A stretch of 50,487 nucleotides of DNA, from NCBI GenBank assembly GCA_958403205.1, contig CATXWM010000015.1, forward strand, positions 1 through 50,487, written 5' to 3'. Position 1 is the first letter of the stretch. Each line of letters begins with the position of its first letter. The position numbers were made by a program, and so were the translations under genes. This DNA is from an uncultured Collinsella sp. GTDB taxonomy: Bacteria; Actinomycetota; Coriobacteriia; Coriobacteriales; Coriobacteriaceae. Under the pieces are notes generated by a model. That model saw only the letters and a program-made list of their open reading frames with translations. It was not told where the DNA came from and did no database searches. Of this stretch, positions 8,225 through 17,369 are shown one piece after another.

Positions 8225-9661
8225 ATGAATCAGGTGGAGCAGAGCGTCGCTGAGTATGTCGACGAGGTCTGGGAGGATGTCGTCGCCGATATCGAGCAGC
8301 TGGTGAGTTATCCGTCCGTAGCCGTTGCTGCCGATGCGGAGCCTAGCGCGCCGTTTGGCCGCCCGGTTCGTGATGCGCTCGATTGCGCGCTCGGCATTGC
8401 GCAAAAGCTCGGCTACCAGACGAGCGACGACGAGGGCTATGTGGGCATTGCCGATATCCCGGGTCGCGGCGACAAGCAGCTCGCGACCATCTGCCACGTG
8501 GACGTGGTGCCCGCCGGCCCCGGCTGGAACACCGACCCGTTTGCGATGGAGCATCGCGAGGGATGGCTGCTCGGCCGTGGCGTGATTGATGACAAGGGTC
8601 CGGCGGTGTTGTCGCTCTACGCCGGTGCCTACCTGCTCAAGCACGGCATTGTGCCGCGCTATACCTTTCGCGCACTGCTGGGCTGCGATGAGGAAGTGGG
8701 CATGTCCGACGTTCACCATTATCTGGAGAACCACGCAGACCCCGACTTTTTGTTTACGCCCGATGCCGAGTTCCCGGTCTGCAATGCCGAGAAGGGCCAG
8801 TTTGGGGCGACGTTTGTGAGCCCCAAGATCGACGGCGGGCGCATTGTGTCCTGGAGCGGTGCCGAGGCGAGCAACGCCATTCCGTCGCAGTCCATCTGCG
8901 AGCTCGCGATTGCCGCCGATGAGCTGCCGGCGCCCGTTGAGAACGCCGACCGCCTGGAGATCACGGCGCTTGATAACGGGCATGCGCAGATTTTCGCCCA
9001 CGGTATTGGCGGCCACGCTTCGATGCCTGAGGGCACCATCAACGCCGTCGGCCTGATCGTGGCGTATCTGCGCGAGGCCGAGGACGCGTTTGGTGCACGC
9101 GACGAGCGTCTGCTGACGCCTGCCGAGCACGAGTTCGTCAAGTTCCTGGCCTTTGTGCATGCGGATGCCTATGGCCGCGGCCTAGGTATCGATGCGACGA
9201 GTCCGGCGTTTGGCCCGCTTACCTGCAACGCTGGAGTCATCCGCGTGGCGGATGGCCATATTGAGCAGGTCATCGACGTGCGCTTCCCCGACAGTACGAG
9301 TGCCGATACCATCCGCGAGCAGCTCGACCCGCTCGTGGGCCGTTTTGGCGTGACGTGTCAGCTGGGTCGCGCTAAGGTGCCGTTCTCGGTGTCTGCCGAC
9401 GATCCGGCCGTGAAGGCGCTTATTGATACCTATAACGAGTTTACGGGCAAGCATGCTGAGCCCTTTGCTATGGGCGGCGGCACGTACGCGCGCAACTTTG
9501 CCCGCGCCGTCTCGTTTGGCCCCGAGGAGACCGGCCTGGAGCTGCCCGAGTGGGGCGGCCAGATGCACGGTCCCAACGAGTGCGCCAACGAGGACCAGCT
9601 CAAGCAGGCGCTCAAGATTTATATCGTGGCGATCCTGCGCCTCAACGAACTTGAACTGTAG
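8225..9661 (+). CDS. M20 family dipeptidase (PepV/Sapep-like)
   Basis: A 478-residue zinc peptidase of the M20 family, longer dipeptidase type. Metal ligands can be followed in order: His in CHVDVVPAGPGW near residue 96, bridging Asp in GRGVIDDKGP, the catalytic Glu pair in GCDEEVG, Asp in TPDAEFP, and a late His in QMHGPNE near 448. The lid domain contains GGHASMPEGT near 262. The WNTDPF segment after the first His is typical of PepV and Sapep. AAGGAGG eight bases upstream fixes the ATG; the frame remains open to a GTG at 8180. It probably cleaves dipeptides imported by the cell. Confidence 0.9.
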   Translation: MNQVEQSVAEYVDEVWEDVVADIEQLVSYPSVAVAADAEPSAPFGRPVRDALDCALGIAQKLGYQTSDDEGYVGIADIPGRGDKQLATICHVDVVPAGPGWNTDPFAMEHREGWLLGRGVIDDKGPAVLSLYAGAYLLKHGIVPRYTFRALLGCDEEVGMSDVHHYLENHADPDFLFTPDAEFPVCNAEKGQFGATFVSPKIDGGRIVSWSGAEASNAIPSQSICELAIAADELPAPVENADRLEITALDNGHAQIFAHGIGGHASMPEGTINAVGLIVAYLREAEDAFGARDERLLTPAEHEFVKFLAFVHADAYGRGLGIDATSPAFGPLTCNAGVIRVADGHIEQVIDVRFPDSTSADTIREQLDPLVGRFGVTCQLGRAKVPFSVSADDPAVKALIDTYNEFTGKHAEPFAMGGGTYARNFARAVSFGPEETGLELPEWGGQMHGPNECANEDQLKQALKIYIVAILRLNELEL

Positions 9662-9762
9662 GGCTTCCCCAGGCACCCGACCTTGCCCCTCAAACCGTCG
9701 CTTGCGTACCAAAATACGCGGCGCTCCTCTTTCGGGGTAATCTCGGGCACCTGGGAAACCCC
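9661..9762. terminator. Large imperfect hairpin after M20 gene
   Basis: The segment beginning at the stop codon (GGGCTTCCCCAGGCACCCGA) pairs with 9743-9762 at 16 of 20 positions, and inner pairs GCGT/ACGC at the loop extend it. Size and position resemble the hairpins at 3161-3260 and 17225-17353. Confidence 0.5.
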
Positions 9763-9794
9763 TATATCCTGCTTGGATACAAACTTGCATTACG

Positions 9795-9822
9795 AGCCCG
9801 GTGCTTTTGCCCGGGCTTTTTC
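9795..9822 (+). terminator. Intrinsic terminator
   Basis: AGCCCGG and CCGGGCT pair around an eight-base loop and are followed by TTTTT. It separates the M20 gene from the pst operon. The remaining stretch up to 10050 contains a half copy of the GGGGACGTTC repeat at 9843 and no gene. Confidence 0.75.
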
Positions 9823-10050
9823 TGTTGCGGTGGGGTAGTCATTGGGGACGTTCCTTTGGTGTAAAAGGTGCGCCATGTTCGGCGCTGGATTGTTATCCGT
9901 TTGTAAAGGCTGGGCAGAGCTTGCGGTAAGGGTCTATCAATAGCCCGTAAGAAACCGCAGATAAGGCGGTCGTCGCCCGATCGGGGTTGTATCTTTCCAA
10001 ACAGCAAAGCGGGCGGGGTGCCCGCGAGTCGCATGTATGAAAGGAAGATC

Positions 10051-10989
10051 ATGCTCGATCAGGCTTATTCTCGTCATCAGTTCCTCGGCCTCGCTGGTGG
10101 TCTTGCCAGCATCGTCGGTCTCGGTCTCGTTGGTTGCGGCGGCTCCGGCGCATCCGACGCCGCCGACAAGGGTAGCGCCGCTGCTGCCGAGTCCGTCTCC
10201 GGCGAGGTGACCTACGACGGCGCCTCCTCGTTCCAGGCTCTCGTCGAGGCCGCTGCCGAGAAGTTCATGGATGCCAACCCGGACGTCTCCGTCTCCGGCT
10301 CGGGTAACGGTTCGGGCAAGGGCCTGACCGCTGTTGCCGCCGGCACCGTCACCATCGGCAACTCCGACGTCTTCGCCGAGACCAAACTCGAGGCCGACCA
10401 GGTCAAGAAGCTCGTCGACCACGAGGTTGCCGTCGTGGGCATGGGCCCCGTCGTCTCCAAGAACGTGACGGTCGACGACCTGTCCCTCGAGCAGCTCAAG
10501 GGCATCTTCTCCGGCCAGATCACCAACTGGAAGGAGGTCGGCGGCGACGACGCCAAGATCGTCGTCCTCAACCGCAAGGCCGGCTCCGGTACTCGCGCCA
10601 CCTTCGAGGCTGCCGTCTTTGGCGACGAGGCTGTCGACTTTAAGGGCGACGCCGAGCTCGACAAGTCCGGCGACGTCCAGACTCAGATGGGCAGCACCGA
10701 CAACGCCATCTCCTACCTCGACTTCTCGCACTTCGACGACTCCAAGTTCAACGCCATCAAGGTCGAGGGCGTGGAGCCCAAGAGCAAGAATGTCACCGAC
10801 GGCTCCTTCAAGATCTGGGCGACCGAGCACATGTACTGTGCAAAGGACGCCGACGAGGCTACCAAGGCCTTCCTGGAGTTCATGCTTTCCGACGACGTCC
10901 AGGGCAAGCTCGTCGAGGAGCAGGGCTTCATCCCCGTCTCTGCCATGAAGGTCGTCAAGGACGCCAGCGGCAAGGTCTCCGCTAAATAA
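10051..10989 (+). CDS. pstS: Phosphate ABC transporter substrate-binding lipoprotein
   Basis: A 312-residue PstS, the high-affinity phosphate-binding protein. The N-terminus has a lipoprotein signal: Arg/His, a hydrophobic stretch, then LVGC with the lipidated Cys near residue 29, followed by a Gly/Ser/Ala linker. Phosphate-loop signatures are GASSFQ near 56, GSGNGSGKG near 85, and RKAGSGTRATFE near 173. GAAAGGAAG before the ATG supports the start over an earlier frame. It opens the pstSCAB operon; no phoU or two-component genes follow. Codons end almost always in C or G, consistent with high expression. Confidence 0.95.
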   Translation: MLDQAYSRHQFLGLAGGLASIVGLGLVGCGGSGASDAADKGSAAAAESVSGEVTYDGASSFQALVEAAAEKFMDANPDVSVSGSGNGSGKGLTAVAAGTVTIGNSDVFAETKLEADQVKKLVDHEVAVVGMGPVVSKNVTVDDLSLEQLKGIFSGQITNWKEVGGDDAKIVVLNRKAGSGTRATFEAAVFGDEAVDFKGDAELDKSGDVQTQMGSTDNAISYLDFSHFDDSKFNAIKVEGVEPKSKNVTDGSFKIWATEHMYCAKDADEATKAFLEFMLSDDVQGKLVEEQGFIPVSAMKVVKDASGKVSAK

Positions 10990-11014
10990 GTAGTCGCCCC
11001 CGGAAAGGTTTGCA

Positions 11015-11923
11015 ATGGCAAAACAGCTGCCAAAGCGCGACCTTGAGAACGTGGGCCTGTGCGTCACGGGCGCGTGCGTAGCGCTCGTGACGCTTGTCGT
11101 TGCCGCGCTCATCTTTATGGTCGCCCAAAAGGGCCTCTCGGCTTTTGTCAAAGACGGCGTCTCGGTCGTCGAGTTTTTCACCGGCACCAAGTGGGACCTG
11201 GCCAACACGGCTAAAAACGGCCTGCCCTACACCGGCGCCCTGCCCCTGATCGTCACCTCGTTTGCGGTCATGGTGCTCTCCACGCTCATCGCGTTGCCCA
11301 TCGCCATCGGCTCTGCCATCTTTGCGGTCGAGATCCAACCAAAATTTGGCTCCAAGATCTTTCAGCCGCTTATTGAGCTTTTGACCGGTATTCCCTCGGT
11401 CGTCTTTGGCTTGATCGGCTTTCACGTTGTCGTCGGCCTTATGAAGAGCGTTTTCCACGTGAGTACGGGCCTGGGCATCTTGCCCGGCGCCATCGTGCTG
11501 GCCGTCATGATCCTGCCGACGATGACCACCCTTTCGGTCGATGGCCTGCGCGCCGTACCCGACGGCTACCGCCAGGGCTCGCTCGCGCTGGGCTACACCC
11601 GTTGGCAGACCATCTGGCACGTGGTGCTCAAGTCCGCCATGCCGTCGCTCATGACCGCGGTTATCTTGGGCATGACCCGCGCCTTTGGCGAGACGCTCGC
11701 CGTGCGCATGGTCATCGGCGGCATCGAGGCCATGCCGACGTCGCTGCTGTCGCCGGCTTCGACCATCACCACCACGCTCACCACGTCCATGGCAGTCTAT
11801 GCCGAGGGCTCGGCCCAAGACGATGTTCTGTGGGCGCTCGGCCTGCTGCTGATGGGCATGAGTCTCATCTTCATCCTGATCATCCACCTTATCGGCCGCA
11901 AGGGGGCGAAGGCTCGTGGCTAG
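11015..11923 (+). CDS. pstC: Phosphate ABC transporter permease PstC
   Basis: A 302-residue inner-membrane permease with about six transmembrane segments (the first at residues 17-40). The cytoplasmic EAA-type loop that contacts PstB reads ALGYTRWQTIWHVVLKSAMP near residues 192-211. It pairs with PstA to form the phosphate channel. GGAAAGG precedes the ATG, 25 bases after pstS. Its last eight bases, GTGGCTAG, contain the pstA start codon, so the two are translationally coupled. Confidence 0.95.
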   Translation: MAKQLPKRDLENVGLCVTGACVALVTLVVAALIFMVAQKGLSAFVKDGVSVVEFFTGTKWDLANTAKNGLPYTGALPLIVTSFAVMVLSTLIALPIAIGSAIFAVEIQPKFGSKIFQPLIELLTGIPSVVFGLIGFHVVVGLMKSVFHVSTGLGILPGAIVLAVMILPTMTTLSVDGLRAVPDGYRQGSLALGYTRWQTIWHVVLKSAMPSLMTAVILGMTRAFGETLAVRMVIGGIEAMPTSLLSPASTITTTLTTSMAVYAEGSAQDDVLWALGLLLMGMSLIFILIIHLIGRKGAKARG

Positions 11924-12842
11924 CACGCGTATCCACATCGACGAGGCGAGGCTCGGGCGTGTCCAAAAGCAGGACCGCTTCGCCACGGGCGTGTTGACGG
12001 CGATCGTCGCCATCGTCATGCTCATCGTCGTCTCCATGGTGGCCTATATCCTGTTCGAGGGCATCTCGACGCTGTTCCAGCCGGGCTTTCTCACGGAGCC
12101 GTCGCGCGCCAACGGAACGCAGGGCGGCGTGCTCTACCAGCTGTTCGACTCGTTCTACCTGCTGCTGATCACCCTGATCATCTCGGTGCCCATCAGCCTG
12201 GGCGGAGCGGTCTTTTTGGTTGAGTACGCGCCGGACGGACCCATCCGCGACATCGCCTCCACCGCCATCGAGACGTTGTCCTCGCTGCCTTCCATCGTCG
12301 TCGGCATGTTCGGTTTTCTGGTGTTCTCGGTGCAGCTGGGCTGGAAGTACTCCATCATCTCCGGCGCCGTCGCGCTCACCATGTTCAACATCCCCATCCT
12401 GGTGCGCGTGATCCAGCAGGCGCTCGAGGACGTGCCGCAGGCCCAGCGCGATGCGTGCCTGGCCATGGGCCTCACTCGCTGGGAGGCCACGCTGCACATC
12501 CTGATCCCCGAGGCCATGCCTGCCATCGTGACGGGCATCGTGCTTTCGGCCGGTCGCGTGTTTGGCGAGGCCGCAGCACTGCTTTTTACCTCGGGTATGA
12601 GCTCGCCGGTTCGCCTGAACTTCTTGAGCTTTAACCTGTCGAGCCCCACCTGCGCTTGGAACGTGTTCCGTCCCGGCGAGTCGCTCGCCGTGCACATCTA
12701 CAAGATCTATGGCGAGGGCAGCCCCGAGGCCCAGCAGATCGTCTGGGGCACCGCTGCACTGCTGATGATTTGCGTGCTGCTGTTTAACGTAATCGCCCGC
12801 ATTGTGGGCAAGCAACTGGCAAGGAAGATGACGGCCGAATGA
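11916..12842 (+). CDS. pstA: Phosphate ABC transporter permease PstA
   Basis: A 308-residue membrane permease, partner of PstC. It starts with GTG inside the end of pstC (8-base overlap). About 25 polar residues precede the first membrane span (TAIVAIVMLIVVSMVAYIL). The EAA loop AMGLTRWEATLHILIPEAMP lies near residues 186-205. Its end overlaps pstB by four bases (ATGA), again indicating one coupled operon. Confidence 0.95.
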   Translation: MASTRIHIDEARLGRVQKQDRFATGVLTAIVAIVMLIVVSMVAYILFEGISTLFQPGFLTEPSRANGTQGGVLYQLFDSFYLLLITLIISVPISLGGAVFLVEYAPDGPIRDIASTAIETLSSLPSIVVGMFGFLVFSVQLGWKYSIISGAVALTMFNIPILVRVIQQALEDVPQAQRDACLAMGLTRWEATLHILIPEAMPAIVTGIVLSAGRVFGEAAALLFTSGMSSPVRLNFLSFNLSSPTCAWNVFRPGESLAVHIYKIYGEGSPEAQQIVWGTAALLMICVLLFNVIARIVGKQLARKMTAE

Positions 12843-13711
12843 GCGAGATGAATGTAACGCCCGCAACCGAAGCGGCATCGTCCGACACCCGGGACTTCCT
12901 GTCGAGCGTGGGGGAGAGCGAGAAGCGCGTGCGCGTGAGCGGCAAGGCCGTGAGCGACGAGGTTGTGCTCTCCACCAAGGACGTCAACGTGTACTATGGC
13001 GACCACCATGCACTGCACAATACGTCGCTCGACTTCCACAAGGGCGAGATCACGGCGCTCATTGGGCCTTCGGGCTGCGGTAAGTCGACCTTCTTGCGTA
13101 GCCTCAACCTCATGAATCGCGAGATTCGCGGCTGCCGCGTGGAGGGCGAGATCAACTATCGCGGGCGCAACGTGAACACCAAGACCGAAAACACCTACGA
13201 GCTGCGCCGTTCCATTGGCATGGTGTTCCAGCAGCCCAACCCGTTCCGCAAGTCCATTCGCGACAACATCACGTTTGCGCCCAAGCGCCACGGCATTACC
13301 GACCGTGACGAGCTTGATCGTATGGTCGAGGAGAGCCTGCGCGGTGCAGCGCTGTGGGACGAGGTCAAGGACAAGCTCGACAAGAGCGCCTACGCGCTTT
13401 CGGGTGGTCAGCAGCAGCGCCTGTGCATCGCGCGCACGCTGGCGCTCAACCCCGATGTGATCCTGTTTGACGAACCCTGCTCGGCGCTCGACCCCATCTC
13501 GACGCTGGCGATCGAGGACCTCATGTCGTCGATTGTTGCCGACCGCGCCATCGTCATCGTGACGCACAACATGGAGCAGGCGTCGCGTGTGTCCAACCGC
13601 ACGGCGTTCTTCTACATGGGCGATATGGTCGAGTATGACGAGACTGACGAGATTTTCCAACGGCCCAAGGATAAGCGGCTGAATGATTACCTCACCGGCA
13701 TGTTCTCCTAG
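12839..13711 (+). CDS. pstB: Phosphate ABC transporter ATPase PstB
   Basis: A 290-residue ABC ATPase. Walker A GPSGCGKST is near residue 78, the Q-loop FQQPNPF near 132, signature LSGGQQQR near 187, Walker B VILFDEPCSALD near 206 and the H-loop His in VTHNM near 241; FQQPNPF is characteristic of PstB. About 40 residues precede the ABC domain (ending near VLSTKDVNVYYG), longer than in E. coli PstB; a later start is possible but the ATGA overlap with pstA favours this one. Confidence 0.95.
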   Translation: MSEMNVTPATEAASSDTRDFLSSVGESEKRVRVSGKAVSDEVVLSTKDVNVYYGDHHALHNTSLDFHKGEITALIGPSGCGKSTFLRSLNLMNREIRGCRVEGEINYRGRNVNTKTENTYELRRSIGMVFQQPNPFRKSIRDNITFAPKRHGITDRDELDRMVEESLRGAALWDEVKDKLDKSAYALSGGQQQRLCIARTLALNPDVILFDEPCSALDPISTLAIEDLMSSIVADRAIVIVTHNMEQASRVSNRTAFFYMGDMVEYDETDEIFQRPKDKRLNDYLTGMFS

Positions 13712-13766
13712 TCCGGGACATGCTTGAGGCCCGCGGCGGCCACGGTTGCCGCGGGACTGATTGGAG

Positions 13767-13806
13767 AGGCGGGTCATCTCTTGTGGGAGATGGCCCGCCT
13801 TTTTGT
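13767..13806 (+). terminator. Intrinsic terminator of pst operon
   Basis: AGGCGGGTCATCTC pairs with GAGATGGCCCGCCT with one G-T or mismatch, followed by TTTTT. It ends the pstSCAB transcript before the ABC-F gene. Confidence 0.85.
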
Positions 13807-13874
13807 GTCGTGTGCGGCCTGCCTTTTCGCTGCTATCATGGACAACGTTGAATTTCTACGAAGGAGCAGGGCAT

Positions 13875-15734
13875 ATGGCGATTCTTTTGGGATGCGATTC
13901 CGTCAGCCTAGAGTTTCCCACCAAGCATATTTTCGATAGCGTGACGCTCGGCGTGGGCGAGGGCGACCGCATTGGTATCGTCGGCAAAAACGGCGACGGC
14001 AAGTCGACGCTGCTGAGCGTGCTCGCCGGCACGCTGGAGCCCGACGACGGCCGCGTGACGCACCGTCGCGGCACCACGATCGGCCTGCTCGGCCAAAAGG
14101 ACCAGCTGGTCGATACCGACACCGTGCATCATGCCGTCGTCGGTGACACGCCCGAATACGAGTGGGCCTCGAGTCCGCGTACGCGTCAGATTCTGGCTGG
14201 CCTTATTAGCGATGTGCCCTGGGAGGGCACGGTGGGCGAGCTTTCGGGCGGCCAGCGCCGTCGCGTGGACCTCGCGCGCCTGCTGATCGGCGACTACGAC
14301 GTGCTCATGCTCGACGAGCCCACCAACCACCTGGACATGCGCACCATCAACTGGCTTGCGCGTCACTTAAAGGCCCGCTGGCAGCGCGGTCAGGGCGCCA
14401 TGCTCGTGGTCACGCACGACCGCTGGTTCTTGGACGAGGTCTGCACCAGTATGTGGGAGGTCCACGACGGCCAGGTCGATCCCTTCGAGGGCGGTTACTC
14501 CGCATATATCCTGCAGCGCGTGGAGCGCGACCGCATGGCCGCCGTCACCGAGGAGCGTCGTCGCAACATGGCGCGCAAGGAGCTCGCGTGGCTGAGCCGC
14601 GGTGCCCAGGCGCGCTCCACCAAGCCCAAGTTTCGCGTGGATGCCGCCCGCGAGCTCATCGCCGACGTGCCTCCCGTGCGTGACGAGCTGGAGCTCAAGC
14701 GCCTAGCCGTGAGCCGCCTGGGCAAGCAGGTTATCGACGTGGTCGACGTGGACGCTGGCTATGCGGATACCGATGGCGCGCCCAAGCAGGTGCTCTCCGA
14801 TGTGACCTGGCTCATTGGTGCGGGCGACCGCTATGGTCTTTTGGGTGAGAATGGCGCTGGCAAGTCGACGCTGCTCGATGTGATCCAGGGTAAAATTGCG
14901 CCCACGCGCGGCCGCGTGAAGATTGGCCAGACGGTGCGCTTTGGCGTACTGTCGCAGCAGCTCGAGGAGCTCGAGCCCTACATGGGCGACACGATTCGCG
15001 AGGTGCTTGGCAACTATAAGAAGTACTACGTCATCGACGGCAAGGAAACTTCGCCCGAGAAGCTCTGCGAGCGCCTGGGATTTACGACGCAGCAGCTCTG
15101 GAGCCGCATCGGCGATCTTTCGGGCGGCCAGCGCCGTCGCCTGTCGCTGTTGCTGACGATCCTGGACGAACCCAACGTGCTCATCCTGGACGAGCCCGGC
15201 AACGACCTGGATACCGACATGCTCGCGATTGTCGAGGACCTGCTCGACGGCTGGCCCGGCACGTTGATTCTGGTGACGCACGACCGCTTTTTGATGGAGC
15301 GCGTGACCGACCAGCAGTGGGCGCTGCTCGACGGCCACCTGACGCATATGCCCGGTGGCGTCGACCAGTACCTGCGCCTGTGCAACGCCACCGCCGAGGG
15401 CGAGCCCGTGGGTGCGCCGAGTGCCAAGACCGGCACGTTTGACACCGGTGCCGCGGCAGCTGCGGCCGAAAAGCCCAAGTCGAGCGGTCAGCCCAATGGC
15501 CTGTCCAATGCCGAGCGTCAGAAGCTCCGCCGCGAGGTGAGCTCGCTCGAGCGCAAGATGGAGACGCAGCGCGCCCGCGTTGAGGAGGCCGAGGCCGCGA
15601 TGGCCCAGGTCGACCCCACCAACTACACGGCGCTGGGCGAGCAGCAGACAAAGATCGACGAGGCTCACGCCGCCATGGACGAGTTGGAGATGGCGTGGCT
15701 CGAGGCGAGCGAAAAGCTCGAGGGCGAGGAGTAG
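13875..15734 (+). CDS. ABC-F family ATPase (Uup-like)
   Basis: A 619-residue protein with two ABC cassettes and no membrane segments, the mark of ABC-F ribosome-associated factors. Cassette 1: Walker A GKNGDGKST near residue 37, LSGGQRRR near 123, DEPTNHLD near 147. Cassette 2: Walker A GENGAGKST near 327, LSGGQRRR near 415, DEPGNDLD near 438 (Gly where Thr is usual). The interdomain linker lies near 230-290. The last 80 residues (LSNAERQKLRREVSSLERKM onward) are a coiled coil like the DNA-binding/ribosome-binding tail of Uup. AAGGAGCAGG precedes the ATG. A general translation role is likelier than antibiotic resistance, but not proven. Confidence 0.92.
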   Translation: MAILLGCDSVSLEFPTKHIFDSVTLGVGEGDRIGIVGKNGDGKSTLLSVLAGTLEPDDGRVTHRRGTTIGLLGQKDQLVDTDTVHHAVVGDTPEYEWASSPRTRQILAGLISDVPWEGTVGELSGGQRRRVDLARLLIGDYDVLMLDEPTNHLDMRTINWLARHLKARWQRGQGAMLVVTHDRWFLDEVCTSMWEVHDGQVDPFEGGYSAYILQRVERDRMAAVTEERRRNMARKELAWLSRGAQARSTKPKFRVDAARELIADVPPVRDELELKRLAVSRLGKQVIDVVDVDAGYADTDGAPKQVLSDVTWLIGAGDRYGLLGENGAGKSTLLDVIQGKIAPTRGRVKIGQTVRFGVLSQQLEELEPYMGDTIREVLGNYKKYYVIDGKETSPEKLCERLGFTTQQLWSRIGDLSGGQRRRLSLLLTILDEPNVLILDEPGNDLDTDMLAIVEDLLDGWPGTLILVTHDRFLMERVTDQQWALLDGHLTHMPGGVDQYLRLCNATAEGEPVGAPSAKTGTFDTGAAAAAAEKPKSSGQPNGLSNAERQKLRREVSSLERKMETQRARVEEAEAAMAQVDPTNYTALGEQQTKIDEAHAAMDELEMAWLEASEKLEGEE

Positions 15735-15740
15735 GCGAGA

Positions 15741-16511
15741 ATGATCAAAGCCGCGTTTTTCGATATCGACGGTACGCTGCTGAGCTTTAAGACCCACCGG
15801 ATTCCGGCGTCGGCGCAGCAGGTGCTCGACAGCTTTCACGAGCAGGGGATCGCGTGCGTGATCGCCACGGGCCGTCCGACCTACCAGATGCCGGACTGGC
15901 TGTTCGACCTGGGCTGGGATGCGTACATTACGCTCTCGGGCCAGCACTGCTTTGATTCCGAGGGGGTTTACCGCAGCTGCCCGATCGATCCGGACGACGT
16001 CGCGGTGATTGTGGACCAGGTGGCGCAGGGGCGCTACGACTCGCTGTGCATGCAGGGCGAGAACTCGTTTGTGAACCGCCTGTCCGAGCGCGTGGTGACG
16101 GCTGGCAGCAACGCGGGAATCGTCTACCACGAGGAGCCGTTTGAGCACGCCTTTGACGCGCCGGTCTACCAGTTCTGCGCCTTTGTGGACCCGGCCGACG
16201 AACATATCGTGACCGACGCCGTGTCGCATTCGCTCACCACGCGCTGGTGTGACCTGTTCTGCGACATTATTCCCGCTAACGGCGGCAAGGACCTGGGCGT
16301 GGCGGCGACGCTCGAGCGGCTTGGTATCGACGCGAGCGAGGCGATTGCCTTTGGCGACGGCGAGAACGACCTGTCGATGTTTGCCGCCGTGGGCACGAGC
16401 GTGGCCATGGGCAACGCACAGGACACGGTGAAAGCTGCGGCGACCTATGTGACGACCGCCGTGGACGACGACGGCATCCACAACGCCGCGAAGCACTTTG
16501 GACTCGTGTAG
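15741..16511 (+). CDS. Cof-type HAD phosphatase (subfamily IIB)
   Basis: A 256-residue HAD-IIB hydrolase, probably a sugar or nucleotide phosphate phosphatase of the cytoplasm. Motif I FDIDGTLLS is at residue 7, motif II ATGRP near 42, motif III Lys in NGGKDLGV near 180, and motif IV FGDGENDLSMF near 205. The alpha/beta cap is between motifs II and III. The start codon is six bases after the ABC-F stop, and GAGGAGTAGG within the end of that gene serves as ribosome site, so the two are co-transcribed. Confidence 0.92.
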   Translation: MIKAAFFDIDGTLLSFKTHRIPASAQQVLDSFHEQGIACVIATGRPTYQMPDWLFDLGWDAYITLSGQHCFDSEGVYRSCPIDPDDVAVIVDQVAQGRYDSLCMQGENSFVNRLSERVVTAGSNAGIVYHEEPFEHAFDAPVYQFCAFVDPADEHIVTDAVSHSLTTRWCDLFCDIIPANGGKDLGVAATLERLGIDASEAIAFGDGENDLSMFAAVGTSVAMGNAQDTVKAAATYVTTAVDDDGIHNAAKHFGLV

Positions 16512-16520
16512 CTGCGACCC

Positions 16521-16580
16521 GGCACTTGGGGACGTCTCTGCCGGCAGCTGGGGACGCTCCTTGCGGGGTGTGTCCCCGTT
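16521..16580 (+). terminator. Repeat-derived hairpin after HAD gene
   Basis: GGGGACG (16551) and TGTCCCC (16571) can pair and are followed by GTTTTG. The two upstream segments GGCACTTGGGGACG and GGCAGCTGGGGACG are related to the core of the element at 3354-3386. Confidence 0.45.
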
Positions 16581-16630
16581 TTGTTTTCGTCCCGTGCGTT
16601 TTGTGAAACACGGTTAACTTTTTAAACAAC

Positions 16631-16652
16631 GTAGTAAGACATGGGCAACTTT
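16631..16652. promoter_or_regulatory. Candidate metal-regulator site B
   Basis: GTAGT, then CATGGGCAACT, matches the palindrome at 23062-23083 at 16 of 22 positions. It lies 65 bases before the DtxR-like gene, which suggests autoregulation. Confidence 0.4.
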
Positions 16653-16716
16653 TGCGGTAAAGTAAGCCAAGGAAAGTATCCAAAGGCTAACTAGCAATCA
16701 TCGCGAAAGGCGGCCC

Positions 16717-17106
16717 ATGGCCCTACGTGAATCCGGAGAAGACTATCTTGAATCGATCTACGTTCTGTCGGAACGTCAGGGCATCGTGCGCTCGATCGAC
16801 GTTGCGGAGTATCTCGGCGTAACCAAGGCGAGCGTTTCCAAGGCCATGGCGACGCTGGAAAGCAACGGCTATGTCGAAATGGGCAAGCGCGACGTTCATC
16901 TGACGGAGCGTGGTCTGGAGGTCGCTCGTCAAATGTGGGAGCGTCACTGCTTTTTCGTGGGGCTGCTGGAGGATGCGGGTGTTTCGGCTGAGGTCGCGTC
17001 GCAAGAGGGCTGCCACATGGAGCACTGCCTAAGCGAGGAAAGCTTCGAGAAGCTGAGGGCGATGCTGGGACGGGACGGTGCTTCGGCGCCAATAATGACC
17101 GACTAG
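16717..17106 (+). CDS. DtxR/MntR-like metal-dependent regulator
   Basis: A 129-residue transcription regulator. The N-terminal winged helix is clear (EDYLESIYVLSERQG at residues 8-22, then VAEYLGVTKASVSKAMATLE as recognition helix, then LTERG). The metal-binding/dimerisation part follows (HCFFVGLLEDAGVSAEVA, then EGCHMEHCLSE with Glu, Cys and His candidates near residues 96-104). The SH3-like third domain of DtxR is absent, as in MntR. GAAAGG eight bases upstream supports the start. The sequence element at 16631-16652 recurs in front of the putative manganese exporter at 23173, so this protein may control both. Which metal it senses is an inference. Confidence 0.88.
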   Translation: MALRESGEDYLESIYVLSERQGIVRSIDVAEYLGVTKASVSKAMATLESNGYVEMGKRDVHLTERGLEVARQMWERHCFFVGLLEDAGVSAEVASQEGCHMEHCLSEESFEKLRAMLGRDGASAPIMTD

Positions 17107-17224
17107 CACTCCCGCAGCGGCGCGGGACAGCGACCGAGACGAGTGGTCCCACCAACTAAGTCCAACTCAGACAAGGAACCCCACCAGCAAGCGATGCCCA
17201 AGAACCGCCAGCAACGTTACCGCA

Positions 17225-17353
17225 GGCCGGGGCCGGGCTTGGTTTTGAAAACATTCCGCAGACCAGAAGTGCCCCCGTTCGTAGCTCCGAAGGAGCAGAA
17301 CGGGGGCACTTCATTGGTCGAGGACGTTTTCAAAACCAAGCCCGGCCCCGGCC
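17225..17353. terminator. Three-tier nested hairpin, bidirectional terminator
   Basis: Perfect 28-nt outer arms at 17225-17252 and 17326-17353, a middle stem at 17261-17280 / 17298-17319 with a two-base bulge, and a tip GCTCC-GAA-GGAGC at 17284-17296. It fills the space between the convergent regulator and ATPase genes. The TTTT runs inside the outer arms give U-tracts for the middle stem in both directions. Confidence 0.8.
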
Positions 17354-17369
17354 GGACAGCCCACGAACG

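Noticed and set aside
9937..13777. Several long minus-strand frames over the pst operon
   Set aside because: All antisense to pstS, pstC, pstA and pstB, which have full motifs and coupled starts.
14703..16496. Minus-strand frame of 597 codons
   Set aside because: Antisense to the ABC-F and HAD genes, whose motifs are complete; no domain in this frame.
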